From Taxawa tesnikishii (nom. ined.) (lineage: Eukaryota; Ascomycota; Dothideomycetes; Dothideales), in the NCBI GenBank assembly GCA_030247885.1, contig JAPDRO010000002.1:1612001-1676000 (forward strand): a DNA stretch of 64,000 nucleotides, in the 5' to 3' direction. Position numbers and translations under genes: made by a program. The notes under the pieces are model-generated. The model was not told the origin of the DNA, did not search any database, and saw only the letters and a program-made list of their open reading frames with translations. Below are positions 23,001 through 34,524 of this stretch, in pieces (positions within the stretch are counted from its first letter, which is position 1; each line of letters begins with the position of its first letter).

Positions 23001-23181
23001 GCCGAGATGCTTGGAGAAACCGGGCTCAAGGCCGGCGAAGACGCTGTTGTGTTTCCGTCTGTGATAGTCAGCGCTGACACCATGGGCATGGACCAACAAT
23101 TGCGACAGCCTTACAAAGTACAGCCTGCACGAGAGCTTGCAAGAAGCAGAGCACGACGAACGACTCGTAAAAGCGCGTCAT
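20094..23181 (-). CDS. GPI-anchored Ser/Thr-rich cell-surface protein with internal repeats
   Basis: Large secreted cell-wall or plasma-membrane glycoprotein of unknown function. Four exons (23181-23115, 23073-22779, 22720-22088, 22020-20094) join to 973 aa with an intact frame. The signal peptide is MTRFYESFVVLCFLQALVQA. The N-terminal half has scattered Cys (ISACSNKCARERD, SGDCSHTYITTL, SSCTPF, SACSVVCQVD) suggesting a folded extracellular domain. Then comes a long Ser/Thr/Pro/Ala mucin-like region and a tandem array of about 50-60 aa units containing VIGSQTVQAGGPAATIAG-type sequence. The C terminus STGMASRDRAAFNCF followed by VVLLLLGLGILAVFG is a classical GPI-attachment signal. Exons were chosen so that each joint (GTAAGG, GTGAGT, GTAAGT donors) keeps frame. 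A role in adhesion or wall structure is inference. Confidence 0.78.
20250..21090 (-). repeat. Tandem protein repeats inside the GPI-anchored protein gene
   Basis: At least four diverged units repeat the pattern TIxIGTSTVxxSxxxSGSxxVxGSQTVxxxGxPxxxxGxTV in the translated C-terminal half. DNA similarity between units is modest, so they are old or under selection rather than recently amplified. Confidence 0.7.
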
Positions 23182-24284
23182 CTTTCTTCGTCGAAGATCA
23201 AAGAGAAGACACAGGAACGATCAAGAATTGCAAACAACACGCGCGACACTGACGGGACGAGCTGGGAATGAGTGCAGACAGTGTCTCTAGAGGTCTCGAA
23301 ATGAACAGCGGCCGGCTCCCAAATCAGGCGCCCAAGGGCGCCACAGTCAAGGAAGTAAGAGGATTGCGTAAAATAAGAGCATCTGCAGAGCCAATTGAGC
23401 AGCGACACCAGGTTGACGATCCTTCGATGGTTCTAACAGCAGTAGCTGTGGGTTAGCCTCATGCGCGCGTGCCTGGCTCTCATGCAAGACGGCAGAGCAG
23501 TAGGCATTATTTGGGGCCAGAACCATGCAGCCACACGCAGCCATCTCCTGGGTTTTGCACGAGATGACATCGTGGTTGGCAAGATCTTGGAGCCGCGGGG
23601 AGGCCTGAAACCAAAACGGAGGCCCTGTTACCGGGGCGGAAAGCTAGAGCGAGGAAAGGCCCTGAAAGTGTTTTCCCGGCTTGATGTTCGGCCAAAACCT
23701 CGCCGAGGGTCTGATTCATGATATAAATAACAAGCACTACTGGCAACTTCCACGCACGTGACTCGCGAATCGCTCTTCACTGTACAACACAAATGTTTTT
23801 CGGTAGTAGCCTTCTTGATCATGATGTGCGTCGAGCTATGCTACAACTGAAACTCCCGGACTAACTCTATGCTTCCTTGGACTATGCTCTTCCAACCGAC
23901 TCCAACTTTCCTTCCTCTGCTTTCCTATCTCACTCCTCCATGCGTCTGTGATTGAGATGTTGCCCTTGGTACATGTTCTGAACTTGTTACCATAGGTAAC
24001 AGGACCACACGACCAACCGTACACCTTTCTATGCGCGAAAGGCTGCAGTGGTGCAAGACCAGAAGATGTAACAGGACATAGAGACTCTCTCGCCGTACAT
24101 CATCTCGAGCCACTGCAACAATTGTCATACCACTTGGAGCGAGGGCGAGGGTATCGTATCAATCTGCCCACCACCCTTCGTTGATCGTATTTCGAACGGT
24201 GCTGACACGGCGCCGCCTCGAGATCATTGACCAACAGCACATGGATATAACCGATTCGAACAGCTTTCTTGTAGAGATTGTATC
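23182..24284. other. Intergenic region of about 1.1 kb, no gene seen
   Basis: Short frames occur on both strands without recognisable products. It should include the promoter of the GPI-anchored protein gene and the 3' UTR of the transcription factor. Confidence 0.4.
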
Positions 24285-26238
24285 TCATCTTGCTGGGAAC
24301 CACGGATCGGGGCTCTCTTCGCGCCGCAGCTCCGAAGGCGTGGGATGCGGCGCAGGCGGCATCGATACCGGTGGTGGCGGGAAGACATTCATGGACGTTG
24401 GAGTTGGCTGTGTCGGAGTCTGCGCGTCTATATGCCCGTCAACACTTGTGCATCGATACCTGGGAATATTGCTTCCGAGTATGCGCGATGCAGGTACCCA
24501 GGCGGACGACTTACGAGGATTAGGATTCCGGGCGGTAGGAGTACTGTTAATGTTGGCGTCGGGTTTTGCTGAGCGATTCGCATTGGCAGTACGTGGTTTG
24601 GATGGGTCGTCAAATCGCAGAATAGTCGGATAGTTGCACACATTGCCCTGCGTCATGCAGTTCATGCACTTTGGGCGAGTCTCGTCACACTGTCGCCATT
24701 GGTTAGCAACTTGCCTCGTGGCACACATGGTATGGCTGTGCGTCAAGTACGTAACGATTGATTACCTTGAAGTGCCGTTGCTTGCATGCGAAACAGGCAG
24801 TTTTGATCTGCGTCGTACGGCCTACATCTCTCTCCGCAACAGGCAGCTGGCTTGCAACGTACCAAGGCGTCGTGTTCTCGTACTTGGCGGTTTGGGCTTG
24901 ACGGCCTCTGACTGACGCTACTTGCGGGGGCAACTGCGGTGGCGCGGGAGCTACAGGAAAGGGGTTGTGGACAGCAGATACTGGGAATGGCAGCTCATAG
25001 GCGGCATTATTTGGTTGCGCAGCAGGCTCCGGCCCTGTCATCGATTCGCGCAAGAGGTCGACGAGGGACAGTGGCTGCTCTGGCTGCTCTGGCTGCTCTG
25101 GCTGCCCTGGCTGCCGAGCTTGAGTGTCGACTTTCGCCTTCTTGCGTGGTCGACCTCGAGTGCTGCGGGGGTTTTACTGGGGATCTGCGGGTCAGTTGTC
25201 TGTTGTGCTTGGGCGCCTTGAGTGTATGGCGTTGAGTAGGTCACGACTTCTCTCAGTTCTGGATAGATTGGCGCATCCGGATGTGCTGCAGGTACACTTG
25301 CTGGAACAATACTGGGAGGCATCAAGTCACTTGTTGGATAATCTGTCGAGCAGGCTTCTTGGATATCTTCCGCGATCTCAGCACCATCAGTGGCCTGATC
25401 ACCCTCTCGTGTTCTGCGATATCTGGAATCTTTCCGCGGCGGAGGCTTTCTTTCCGCAACAGTCTTGTGGATGGGGTTATGCTTGTACACAACTTCCACG
25501 GATTGACGCACGCCAGAAAATTTGACGGCTATCTGGCCCTTGCAATCATAGGTCGGTTTGCGCACACCTCGAGTGCCAGCTCCAGGGCGCCGCTTGGCTG
25601 CATTGGTCCGGCGGAAGCCATTTGCGTGTCGGTCCTTGTTCTCCAGAGAGTCTAGGCAGGTGTATGAGTACCGGAAGCCATCATCGTCCTTGCTCGTCCA
25701 GTTGTTGTTAAAAGAGTATTTGAAGCCGTCTAGGTCTTGGATAGCAACGACAACGCCGCGTGCGGCTGCTCGCTGCCAGATCTGACGCTCTTTGACGTCG
25801 ACAATGTTGCATAGATCGTAGACGCTGCGCCTGGCAGTCTGAGCCCGTGATTCTCTCGCATTCTCATCATCATCACCATTGTCGTCAACGTTGTCGTTTT
25901 CCCTCCTGCGTTGTTTCCCCTTCTTCATCGAACCTCAGGTAGTTAGGACCGCCGTCGGCATAAGGGCCCTCTGCCGGCGACTTGAGAGGCAGGACAGCAG
26001 TTAAGGAGAGTGTGAGCGAGCAGGAACAGTATTGGGGGAGGGCGTTTTCGTCTTGAGCACTGTCGATATACTGCTTTAAGGCGGTTTTGAGATGAGATAG
26101 CGTGTCGAAGACGGTCTGATGCACCTGGTAATCTTTGCGCGGCCGATGCGCGCGACGCCTCGCTTTGGACTGCTTCGATTCGTCCACCAGCTTGCCAAAG
26201 CCCATACCCATGCCCATCACGGGCACGCTTCCACTCAT
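24285..26238 (-). CDS. Putative transcription factor: C-C-H-H (WRKY/GCM1-like) block plus Zn2Cys6 cluster
   Basis: Probable nuclear regulator of about 625 aa. Exons are 26238-24766 and 24689-24285. In order: a basic N terminus (KARRRAHRPRKDYQVHQ), an acidic/basic linker, a conserved-looking block (about residues 136-265) from SVYDLCNIVDVKERQIWQRA through NNNWTSKDDDGFRYSYTC and YDCKGQIAVKFS to VVYKHNPIHKT, an AT-hook-like RGRPRKKAK, a Gln/Pro/Glu repeat, and the cluster CFACKQRHFK/CDETRPKCMNC..C split by the intron (about residues 481-510), then a Pro-rich tail. The C, C, H, H spacing in the first block suggests a WRKY/GCM1-type zinc fold (inference). Frame is kept only with one base less at 25917-25920 (CCCC) and one more at 25167-25171 (GGGGG). 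A consensus GTAAGT inside exon 2 may mark a further frame-neutral intron. Confidence 0.68.
25073..25115. repeat. 9-bp tandem repeat (GGCTGCTCT)n in the transcription factor gene
   Basis: Three exact and further imperfect copies of a 9-bp unit encode a Gln-Pro-Glu repeat on the minus strand. Its length is a multiple of three, so copy-number change would not shift the frame. Confidence 0.75.
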
Positions 26239-26872
26239 GACTGGTAATACGTGGAGATGTATGCGCCGATACCTGCGATGTGTTGCGAGAGTTCTGTGAC
26301 CACTTTCTTGCTCGGTTCATGTCGAAGTCGCTGTTCGTGTGGATGGAAAACCCCTAGAATGCTTGCGGACACCTTCGGGTACTATAGTGCGGGGCATTGG
26401 TTTACCTGTGGCAGCGGAAACAAACAGGACAAACCTCCCTAGTCTGCCACAACACCCCGCCAGAAACTGTCTACAACAGCGCATCGGGTGACTCCTTGCA
26501 AGAGCTCGGCCGGAATCACGCTGTGAGTTTGACCGTATCATAGACAGGATCAAGTCGACAGTCCAACAGCCAAGAGCGCCTCGTTGTTTCGGGCCAGAAC
26601 GCTGTCTCCGGCAGTTAATCGCCAGTCTCGGCGGTGCTGTCGCGCCGTTCCTGTCACGGCCGTTAGCAGCGAGCGCTGCTGATAGACTTCTCGAATACCG
26701 AGGCGGGGATGGATTGGCATCAGCATGCGTCTGAGCCTTCTCATTCCTTTGCTCGACCTTCAAAACCGACCCATGTCGCAACATTGGGCCAGGCACTTGA
26801 CAAACATATAGACAGATCGTACTCAGCAGCAGCACGCTTCCTCGACGTGTCTGCAAATCTCCAGCGGACGTT
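26239..26872. promoter_or_regulatory. Divergent region between the transcription factor and the hydrolase
   Basis: About 630 bp separate two outward-facing starts. A 189-codon minus frame (26886-26317) overlaps the hydrolase start and has no family signature, so I treat it as chance. Shared regulation is possible but not shown. Confidence 0.35.
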
Positions 26873-28387
26873 ATGGACAAGATCACCCCTCAAGATCAGC
26901 GCGTCGCTCACAAGTATGCTACCCTGAATGGCCACAAATACTGTAAGTAGCTTCACTCCCTTTTATCAGCATGGCCTTGCCGTCTTGTGCGGAGGCAGTA
27001 GCATTTTTCCAACACTTGCCTGCAACGTTTGCGCGCAGAGCAACTATTTAGGGCCGTGCGCTGTCGTTGCCAATGTCGGATCGATAGTAATGATGTCTGC
27101 AAGATTATCTTCTTGGTGTTCCCTCAAACGGCCAATTCAAGGGGACCATCTTCCTGGTCCACGGATGGCCGGACCTTTCCTTTGGATGGCGGTATCAGAT
27201 TCCGTTGTTGTTGAACCAAGGCTTAAGAGTCGTGGCTCCGGATATTATGGGCTACGGCGGGACGGTGAGGGAATCACTGCGTGTGAGGTTAACCAACTCC
27301 TGATCTTTGCCAGGACGCCCCAAAGGTGCCGCCAAACAGCCTTCATCTCTACGGCTACAAGAGAGCCGCCGACGACATAGCCGCTCTGGCAAAGGAGTTG
27401 AACGCTCCGAAGATCATTCTCGGCGGCCATGACTGGTACGTCGTCATCTTCCTTGTCACCTCCGTGAATGCTGTTCCACTCCAAGCAAATGCTGACAAGT
27501 GATATCGGCAGGGGCGGAATGATCGTTTACCGCACAGCACAATGGTATCCGGAACTGGTGACCCACCTCTTTTCAGTCTGCACGCCCTTCGCGCCTCCTA
27601 GCTCTGAGTTCATTTCGACCGCCGATCTCGTCGCTGGCCCACTCCCACAGTTCGGTTACCAGCTCCAACTTGCCGGACCCGACGTCGAAGCAGGAATCCA
27701 GTCGGAGGACCAGATCCGCAATTTCTTGAAGGGCATGTTCGGTGGCAGGGGCGAGGGCGGTCGGATCATGTTCAAGCCCGAAACGGGAGTCCAATTTGAT
27801 GTCTTGCCTACTGTGGGCATGACATCACTCTTGAACGAAGAAGTGAGCGATGATCTACTTTGTTGAGCTTGTTCAGGGCAGGCATTGATACTGATGTTGC
27901 CTAGGAATTGGAGTATTATACCAAACAGTACACCAGGAATGGCATGCATGGACCCCGTAAGTCCCATGCAGTGCTGACGATGCAAAGCAGTCGCTGACAA
28001 CTACTGCTAGTGAACTGGTACCGCAACAGGGAAGCAAACCACAAGGACGAACTTGCGTACGTACTCCCTCATTTCCTGCCCTCCTATCCCTACTCATACT
28101 CTTCTTCCCTACCCATACCCCCGTTTCTTTCCCTCCTCGCGCATTGACTCATGTCTTGTAGCCTGAAAACCAAAGGTATCTCTCAACCCGTCCTGTTCAT
28201 CGCCGGAGCACAGGACAGTGTGCTCAAACCCGAAATGTCCAGGGGTATGGAAACTCTCGTCCCCAAGCTCAGCAGGAGGGAAGTCAAGGCGAGCCACTGG
28301 GCGCTGTGGCAGGCTCCGGTTGAGGTTAACGAGTTTATAAAAGAGTGGTTGGATGGCGTTGTTTTTGGTGGCAAGAGCAGCCTGTAG
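26873..28387 (+). CDS. Epoxide-hydrolase-like alpha/beta hydrolase
   Basis: Predicted soluble alpha/beta-fold hydrolase, probably an epoxide hydrolase. Seven exons (26873-26942, 27104-27264, 27314-27435, 27512-27842, 27905-27956, 28011-28056, 28162-28387) give 335 aa without frame breaks. Motifs: oxyanion-hole TIFLVHGWPDLSFGW (HGxP-like), APDIMGYGGTDAP, and the nucleophile elbow ILGGHDWGGMIVYR, where Asp rather than Ser is the nucleophile, as in epoxide hydrolases and dehalogenases. The acid Asp is in FIAGAQDSVLKP and the catalytic His in KASHWALWQAPVEVNEF. A lid domain with Tyr residues lies between (EYYTKQYTRNGMHGP). Substrate unknown. Confidence 0.87.
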
Positions 28388-28766
28388 TTCCCGTCCGCAT
28401 AGCCAACCGCGGCGACGGGATGTACGTCGTAACAAAGATTGAGGTCCCACTGAGATTCATGGACAACAAAGCGAGGCGAGCAGGAGACATCTACATTCGT
28501 TTACTTTATGACAACACAAACACGCACCAACATTATCCCCTTCATTCTTTGCAAGCATCGCAGCCCTCGAGATTTTGCATGCGCTTATGGACCTCCTCCA
28601 CCATCAAGCTTTTAGCACAACTTCAGTACCTCCCATTGCAATCACAACACCCCTCCGTTTCCCTCACAAAATCATCAAACCCGAGACAGATGCGGTCCAG
28701 CATATCCATCCTACCCGTTCTCCCCGCCAGCATTACTCATGCAGGACGTACCTCTACCCGCACGAC
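28388..28766. other. Short convergent intergenic region
   Basis: About 380 bp of 3' flank for the hydrolase. No feature is seen apart from a pyrimidine-rich stretch. Confidence 0.35.
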
Positions 28767-29732
28767 TCACATATCCGTCAACCCTGCTGTCGCTGCCTGG
28801 GCATCACCCCGTCTGGAGTCTGTAGGCTGAGAATCCGAACCCAACAGCGACACCAGTGGAGGAAGGCCATGTCGCGCATGATCAACTGGATACAGAGGAT
28901 AAGTACAGCCACGGGTGTGACATTCGGCAAGCCGCGAAACCGGACTGAAGATCGGATCCGAAACCTTGTCCGCGTCACTCCTTTTGGATGCCGAAACTGG
29001 ATCTTCGGGATAGTACAGCGTAGGGAGCTGCTCGACGAGTGCGTTGCTGGTTTGCTGCGTCGCCGCAACGTTCTTGGTTGCGAGAGCGGGGAACGCGTCG
29101 TTGAGTCTCGATATGCCATGTCGCACGTCCGTCTGATTGGTATCGGACGTACTCCCGTTTGGACGGTCAAGACGGGGATACGGTAACTCCGTATTCGTTA
29201 GTGTCAGCTCATGGGGTGAAGCGGCCCAGGACTGGCTGTATCCGGGACAGATCTGTTCAAGAGAAGAAGTGACAGGTCCAGGTGAGGAAACTTCCGTCTC
29301 TATCCTCTCATCCCTGTCAGATCCGTTCTGTCCGGCAACGCCAGGCTCACAAGCAAAGAGTGAATGGGAGACTTGAAGGGTCAGAGGCAGGCCAAATGTG
29401 TCACCAGGCGGAGCTTGACTGAGTGCCCCAAGCGCACGCTGCCGAAAGAGTTGAGTGTGAGCGGCCACAAGCTGGTGGAGGAAGTGGTTGTCGAGGGTGA
29501 TATGGGCTTGCGCGAAGGCCTCTGTGTTGGTGGTCTCGAAGTATTCGCCCAGGCTGTCGCGCCTCTGCTCATCTAGCAATTGGTGCGCTGGCGGACGCTC
29601 CTCTTGCATTTGGGTCTCCAGTGGCGGCGTTTGCAACAGCTCCTGCGGTCGTTGATTGGCAAGGAGGCACATTGTGCCGTAGTATGTCCGGGCTAACCAA
29701 GAATTAGATGTGAGGAGCGCCAGTGATTGCAT
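28767..29732 (-). CDS. Hypothetical protein, 321 aa, unknown
   Basis: Single long frame of 321 codons with balanced composition and no recognised family. It is Gln/Ser/Pro-rich with a Leu/Gln-rich, potentially helical N-terminal part (LDNHFLHQLVAAHTQLFRQR) and no signal peptide or membrane segment. The opposite strand carries overlapping frames, which weakens the call. The DNA just upstream of RTYYGTMCLLANQ resembles a 3' splice site, so the first dozen codons may be intronic and the real start may lie upstream. Confidence 0.4.
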   Translation of the reverse strand: MQSLALLTSNSWLARTYYGTMCLLANQRPQELLQTPPLETQMQEERPPAHQLLDEQRRDSLGEYFETTNTEAFAQAHITLDNHFLHQLVAAHTQLFRQRALGALSQAPPGDTFGLPLTLQVSHSLFACEPGVAGQNGSDRDERIETEVSSPGPVTSSLEQICPGYSQSWAASPHELTLTNTELPYPRLDRPNGSTSDTNQTDVRHGISRLNDAFPALATKNVAATQQTSNALVEQLPTLYYPEDPVSASKRSDADKVSDPIFSPVSRLAECHTRGCTYPLYPVDHARHGLPPLVSLLGSDSQPTDSRRGDAQAATAGLTDM

Positions 29733-32045
29733 TCACCCCAATGCAGAGACAAGAAACGAACAAAAATGAAGGTAGTACGAGCATTTATAAGTATCTGCCT
29801 CAATTACCCGGCCCGCGTTGATCTCTCGTATACATATTATGTCCGGCAACGCATCCCTGCACCTGACGGTTCGTCTTTTACGAGTGTACGCACTGAACAG
29901 GATAGAACGAAGGAGAGTGAAAGCGGCTTGCAGTATGCAGAGCAACGTGGCACCGAAACATGGGGTACATGACATGCGTGGTGTGTCAGTCTTGACTTCT
30001 GTAGCGTAGCTACTGCGGCGTGCAGGGGTTATGCCCGTCGCTTGGAATGGGCGATCCCGATCGAACGGTTACCGCAACATGATTGTCTGTTGCTAAATTC
30101 TGGACAGTCGTGGGGATTCCATCAAGTTGGACGAGATCCGAGATGGGGCAGGAGAACGTGATTAGGCGATCGGCAGGGAAGAAACGGAGAAAGGGGTTGG
30201 CATAGTTGTGATAAGCAAGCGCGGAAGGGAGGGAGCCGAGCCGGCCGTTGAGCCGTGAGCACGAGCGCATGGGTGGAAACGCCAACGCTCGTGCTTGTCG
30301 CCTGGCTTGGCTCTTTTCGATCTGGCTCCCTTCAGATATCATCTCTTCCGTCTCCCATATCCCGTCACAATACCTTCGTAAGGAGAGTGTACATTATGGC
30401 CCTCCTCACGTATCCACGGGTATGCACTCCTGTACCGTGGCATGGCATACAATCTCACAATCGCCGCTGAACCGTGTGTCGCTCACTCGTCTCCAAAAAG
30501 ACCATTGACCATCGTCCCACACGATGCGACACACCTCACGCAGAATAGGTTATCTGCACCAGCTTCGCCTGGACACATGCATGTTCACCAGCTCGCAAGC
30601 CAATAGTCACCACAGGTGTGTTATGTAACAGGCGAGCTATCGGAGGTCACAAATGACATTCCACCCTTTCCCTCCACATGGCTTGCAGCTCCTGCCATCG
30701 CCACGACAGGGAACGGTCCCGGCGATCTTTTCCTTGCCGCACCTCTCACGGACCGCGTGCTCTTGACGAGGGTTCGAAAAAGCAGACAATTGCCGTGTCC
30801 ACCTCACTTCACAACCCTGCACAGCCGTCACTGGATACGCCAAACAGCGTATTGCAAGCAAATCCAGCAACAGATGGCTTCGGCTCATCAGAGCGTACCA
30901 AGCCGGTGAGCTGGACAACTCACCGTCTTTGACCGGACAAGAAGTATTGGGACCCCAGACTTACGCTTGCATCGCGCAGACGCATCTTTCCCGGCAACTG
31001 GCTGCCATATGGCTACTCGCTGCAAAGGTGACAGCTGGGGCTATGAAAACATGCATTTGCGAGACCAATGCCGGCCAATGTGGAGCCTCATCACAATTCT
31101 TACCAGCAGCACATGCGCCTTTCCCCATCTGCTGAGCCATGGCTGGCTCTTTCACTACTCATGCATGCTCGATGGACCTTGGCGGATCTGATAGGGTCAG
31201 TACTGGTACCGCAGATGCTAACCCGCCCAGATGGATCAGCCCTGGCTGTTTCTTACGCGACAAAGATTTACCAATCGAACAGGCCAAGTCACGCAGAGGG
31301 CAGCCGACCCTGCTTTCAGGCAGGGTTCGTGTTTCTTTGGATCGACTATGGACTTTCGTTGCTACGGAAATCGAGCACCATAGATCTGCTTGCAAGCTAT
31401 CAACACTCTGGATGACGGTAGACAGCGAACGTGTCGCTTTTTGTCCCGTCGTTTTTTGACCGCTCCTCTACCAATCATAACATCAACAGCCTGCGTCGAT
31501 ATCTGCAACGATGACGTCGCCATGCTTTATTGTCATCTTCTCGCGCACGACGAAACGCGACATACCTGTCTTCTCCTTCGTCTGACTTGCGCGGAGCTCT
31601 TACTCCTGGATGTGTAAGTGGGCACGAGCGAAAGATTTTCCTCCACCATTTTGCTGCGTCAGCGCGTGGAATTTTTTCCAAGGATGTAAGCATGTGGAAG
31701 GCGGATCACAGTTCACTTGCATCCGTATCACGGCCCTACCCAGGCATGACGCTGTGTTCACTGTTTCCCACGAGGAGGACGCTCGAAAGTGTGTGTGCGT
31801 TCATCGGCTGTCGGTCAACATTGCATGCGGCGCCGCTTCCAGTGCGCCGAACCTTCGAGCTTCTTCCTCGTGTCAGGATCCTCTTGATAATGGCTTTACC
31901 GATAGACGAAGGAAGTGAAAGGGTGCGTCCTTTTGAACAGGTCATGATTTACGTAAAGGTGCATAGTCTCACTATCAAGGTCTTTCGTGTATTTATCTAG
32001 GAGAAGTTTTCGTTCCCACACTGAAAACGCCATACACCGAGGTGG
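29733..32045. other. Gene-poor stretch of about 2.3 kb
   Basis: This is the longest interval without a gene I can defend. A minus frame at 30342-30010 (110 codons, with FFPADRLITFSCPISDLV) looks coding-like but has no context. Several 60-115 codon frames at 30.6-31.9 kb overlap each other on both strands and look like chance. No tRNA, transposon terminal repeat or transposase was seen. Confidence 0.35.
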
Positions 32046-34524
32046 TCATGCCATTCCACTTCCACTTCCGCTTCTTTCGTTGGTTCTTCGATTCATCATG
32101 ATATTGTAAATACAGAGTACGCTTTCCCGGATATCCAGACCCAGTATCTTCACACACACCCAAGCCGTTGAAGCCTTGGGCCGATAGTTTGAGAAATTTC
32201 TCGTTGTTGTTGAAGAAAGGTATAGGCCAAAAACCAAAACATCAGGATCGCATCCATCGTCAGCAATCTCTCCTATTTTGTGAGGAGGTGGCACGTCGAG
32301 CTCTCTATTTTTGCGTCTGAAAGCGGCGAACCGCTTGGAGAACTTGCTAGACATAGATGGCTGTGTTGCGGGAGGGTTGGGCACTGGTGGTGGCGCCGGC
32401 GGCTTGGGGTGGTCGGTGTGCCATTGCTGTTGGCGCTGGGCTTCAGCGTGTCTTGCAGCCGGTTGAGCGTTCGCAGGTAGGGCCAAGATCGACCGCTCTT
32501 CTTCAGCACGACGATACACTTCTGTGTCCCAATCCCCTTCCCATCTGCTGTTCGCCGAGGACAAGATTTCTGTCTACCATCAGTCACTTGTCCGGGACTG
32601 TCGTGTTAGCATGGAATGCTGGCTTACCGCTGGGAAACCCTCCCTGATGACGCTGAGCTCGAACATGCGTTCAAAGGACAGCGGATCCTCAGGTACGTCA
32701 AAGAAACAATGACCGAATTGAGAGAAAGCCTCGGTATCGAATAATAGCTCGTTGCTGAGCACAACGTCAAAAGGGAAATCGTCTAGAATATGGAAATCGC
32801 CCTTGAATCGTCCTTTCAGACTTTCGTCGCGAGAGAAACGCCAGTCGGCACCCAGAACCACGCCACTGGTGTATGCATAGCTTCCGTCAGCGAACTGGAC
32901 GCAGGTCTTGCATGGTCCGCCCATTGTAATGGTAAACCCAGCAGATTCGGCAAACCGTCTGGACATGATCAATAGGTCGGATCCGGTATCCGGAAGGGCG
33001 GAAACGGATCGTCCGTTGATCGAACCCCACACTCGTTGACTTGGCGCATCAAGAAGGCACATTTGAAGCCTCTTCAAGGGAGAAGAGAGTTTCTTTGTGA
33101 TACGTTTTGCAAACTTTGTCAACGTCTCGGTAAGGTTCAGAAAGCCTCTACCCAGAATGACATCGTGCACACAATTTTCGATCACATGGAACACTCGCTC
33201 GTAGCGGGACTTCTCTCCGGCAAAGGAAAACGGCAAAGAGACGGTGCCCGTCGACCGGATGGATCTTCTGCTCGGCAGGCGGAACGTGTGTGCTGTGCGT
33301 TTATCAACTGTCAGACTATGTTTTCTCGCAAACGAAGCAGAGATGATGTCAAGATCTGAACCCGTGTCTGCGGTAGCTGAGACTTTGATCATCGCCAAGC
33401 AGCCTTCAATCGTGTATTTGTATTTGCTGGTCAACGATGGTACAACGCAATTCGAGAGACGTGCCTGCTTGGAACCCTCAACTTCCAAATCGCAATTCGT
33501 TGTGTGCTTGCGCCTAGAGGGGTGTTGACTTGTGTTCGTGGTAGTGCCGTAATACCAAGATCGGGTGGCCTCTAACCAAGCTTCCCGGTCCCGCATGGCT
33601 TCTTCCTCGGCTGCTAAGCGTTTCCATGCAGAAGAGGAGGAAGAAAAAGGATGCTGAGATGCGAGTAGAAGATTGTGGTGCTCGTACAACAGCGTTAAGT
33701 GTAGGGCAACTAAAGCCTGCCATTGCTTAGCGTCCAGAGTTGACCTCCCGGCACTTTCGCTCTCTCGCAAAGCCGCCATTTGAGCGTTATCTATGTTCAT
33801 GCACTTCGCCTCAACTCTAACCAAACCTGCACAGATGCCATAGAACTGGGCAGCAAACTGCGCGCGTGAGATAGGTCCGGCGTCAGGTTGGAGGACCATG
33901 TCCCAGGGTACCTGAGGAGGCAGTTCAAGTACGCCCTTCATGTGAGGGGGCCCAGAAGTGGCCGTGGGGAGTGCGAACGGGCTTTGCAATCATCTTGAGT
34001 TGGTAGACGGGTCTGATGGTCATCGAAACCCGGCTGACGAGCGCCATGAAAAACTGCCATGTCATGAGGGTATCCAAGTCGCAACGTATCTCTAGCGACA
34101 CCTGCGTTTGAGATTGTAGTGCTGGTCCCCAACGCTTGCGAAGCGGTGTTGGAATGATGCATTCTAGGATTATGCAATTGCTCCCATTTACGGACGTCTT
34201 CGGCCTCGGCCCAAGAATCTTCCCTCACATAAGGTCGCAGAAATCTTTTCAGACGTTTTCCGACCAACATCCTGGACAGCTTCGTAAGCTGGATTCACTC
34301 CACTAGCATCCTCACAGCACTCACCTCTTCAAGTCCCGAAAATTCGTGATGACCACATTTTCTGAACTAGACAAGAGCTCTTGATGATCCGCTGCCACGT
34401 GCTCCAAGAGAAGATACTCGTTGGGGTACCGGTTACCATCGCAGCAACGGCAGGCGTATCCCTCTGCAGGCCTCCGTTGCTGGCGAAGATATTTTATGTC
34501 TGTTATGCTCAACCGGTCAAACAT
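32046..34524 (-). CDS. Host-type protein with two retropepsin-like domains
   Basis: A protein of about 790 aa encoded in three exons (34524-34325, 34271-32628, 32573-32046). The N terminus has a zinc-finger-like segment (YACRCCDGNRYP with a later EHVAADH). The middle is helical. Two aspartic-protease folds of the retropepsin type follow, each with a DTGSD active-site triplet: TADTGSDLDIISASFA near residue 370, closing with HDVILGRGFL, and ALPDTGSDLLIMSRRF near residue 495, closing with FDVVLSNELLFD. The C-terminal third is Pro-rich and basic. No reverse transcriptase, integrase, gag or flanking repeats are present, so it is better read as a domesticated or host family gene than as a mobile element. 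The frame has about one interruption and otherwise looks whole. Exon 3 joining uses GTAAGC donor and a GCTAAC branch. Confidence 0.6.

Noticed and set aside
26317-26886. 189-codon minus-strand frame
   Set aside because: Overlaps the start of the hydrolase and the divergent promoter; no family match and an overlapping frame on the same strand.
32046-34524. LTR retrotransposon
   Set aside because: Only the retropepsin-type fold is shared. No reverse transcriptase, RNase H, integrase, gag or terminal repeats are visible, and the gene has spliceosomal introns.
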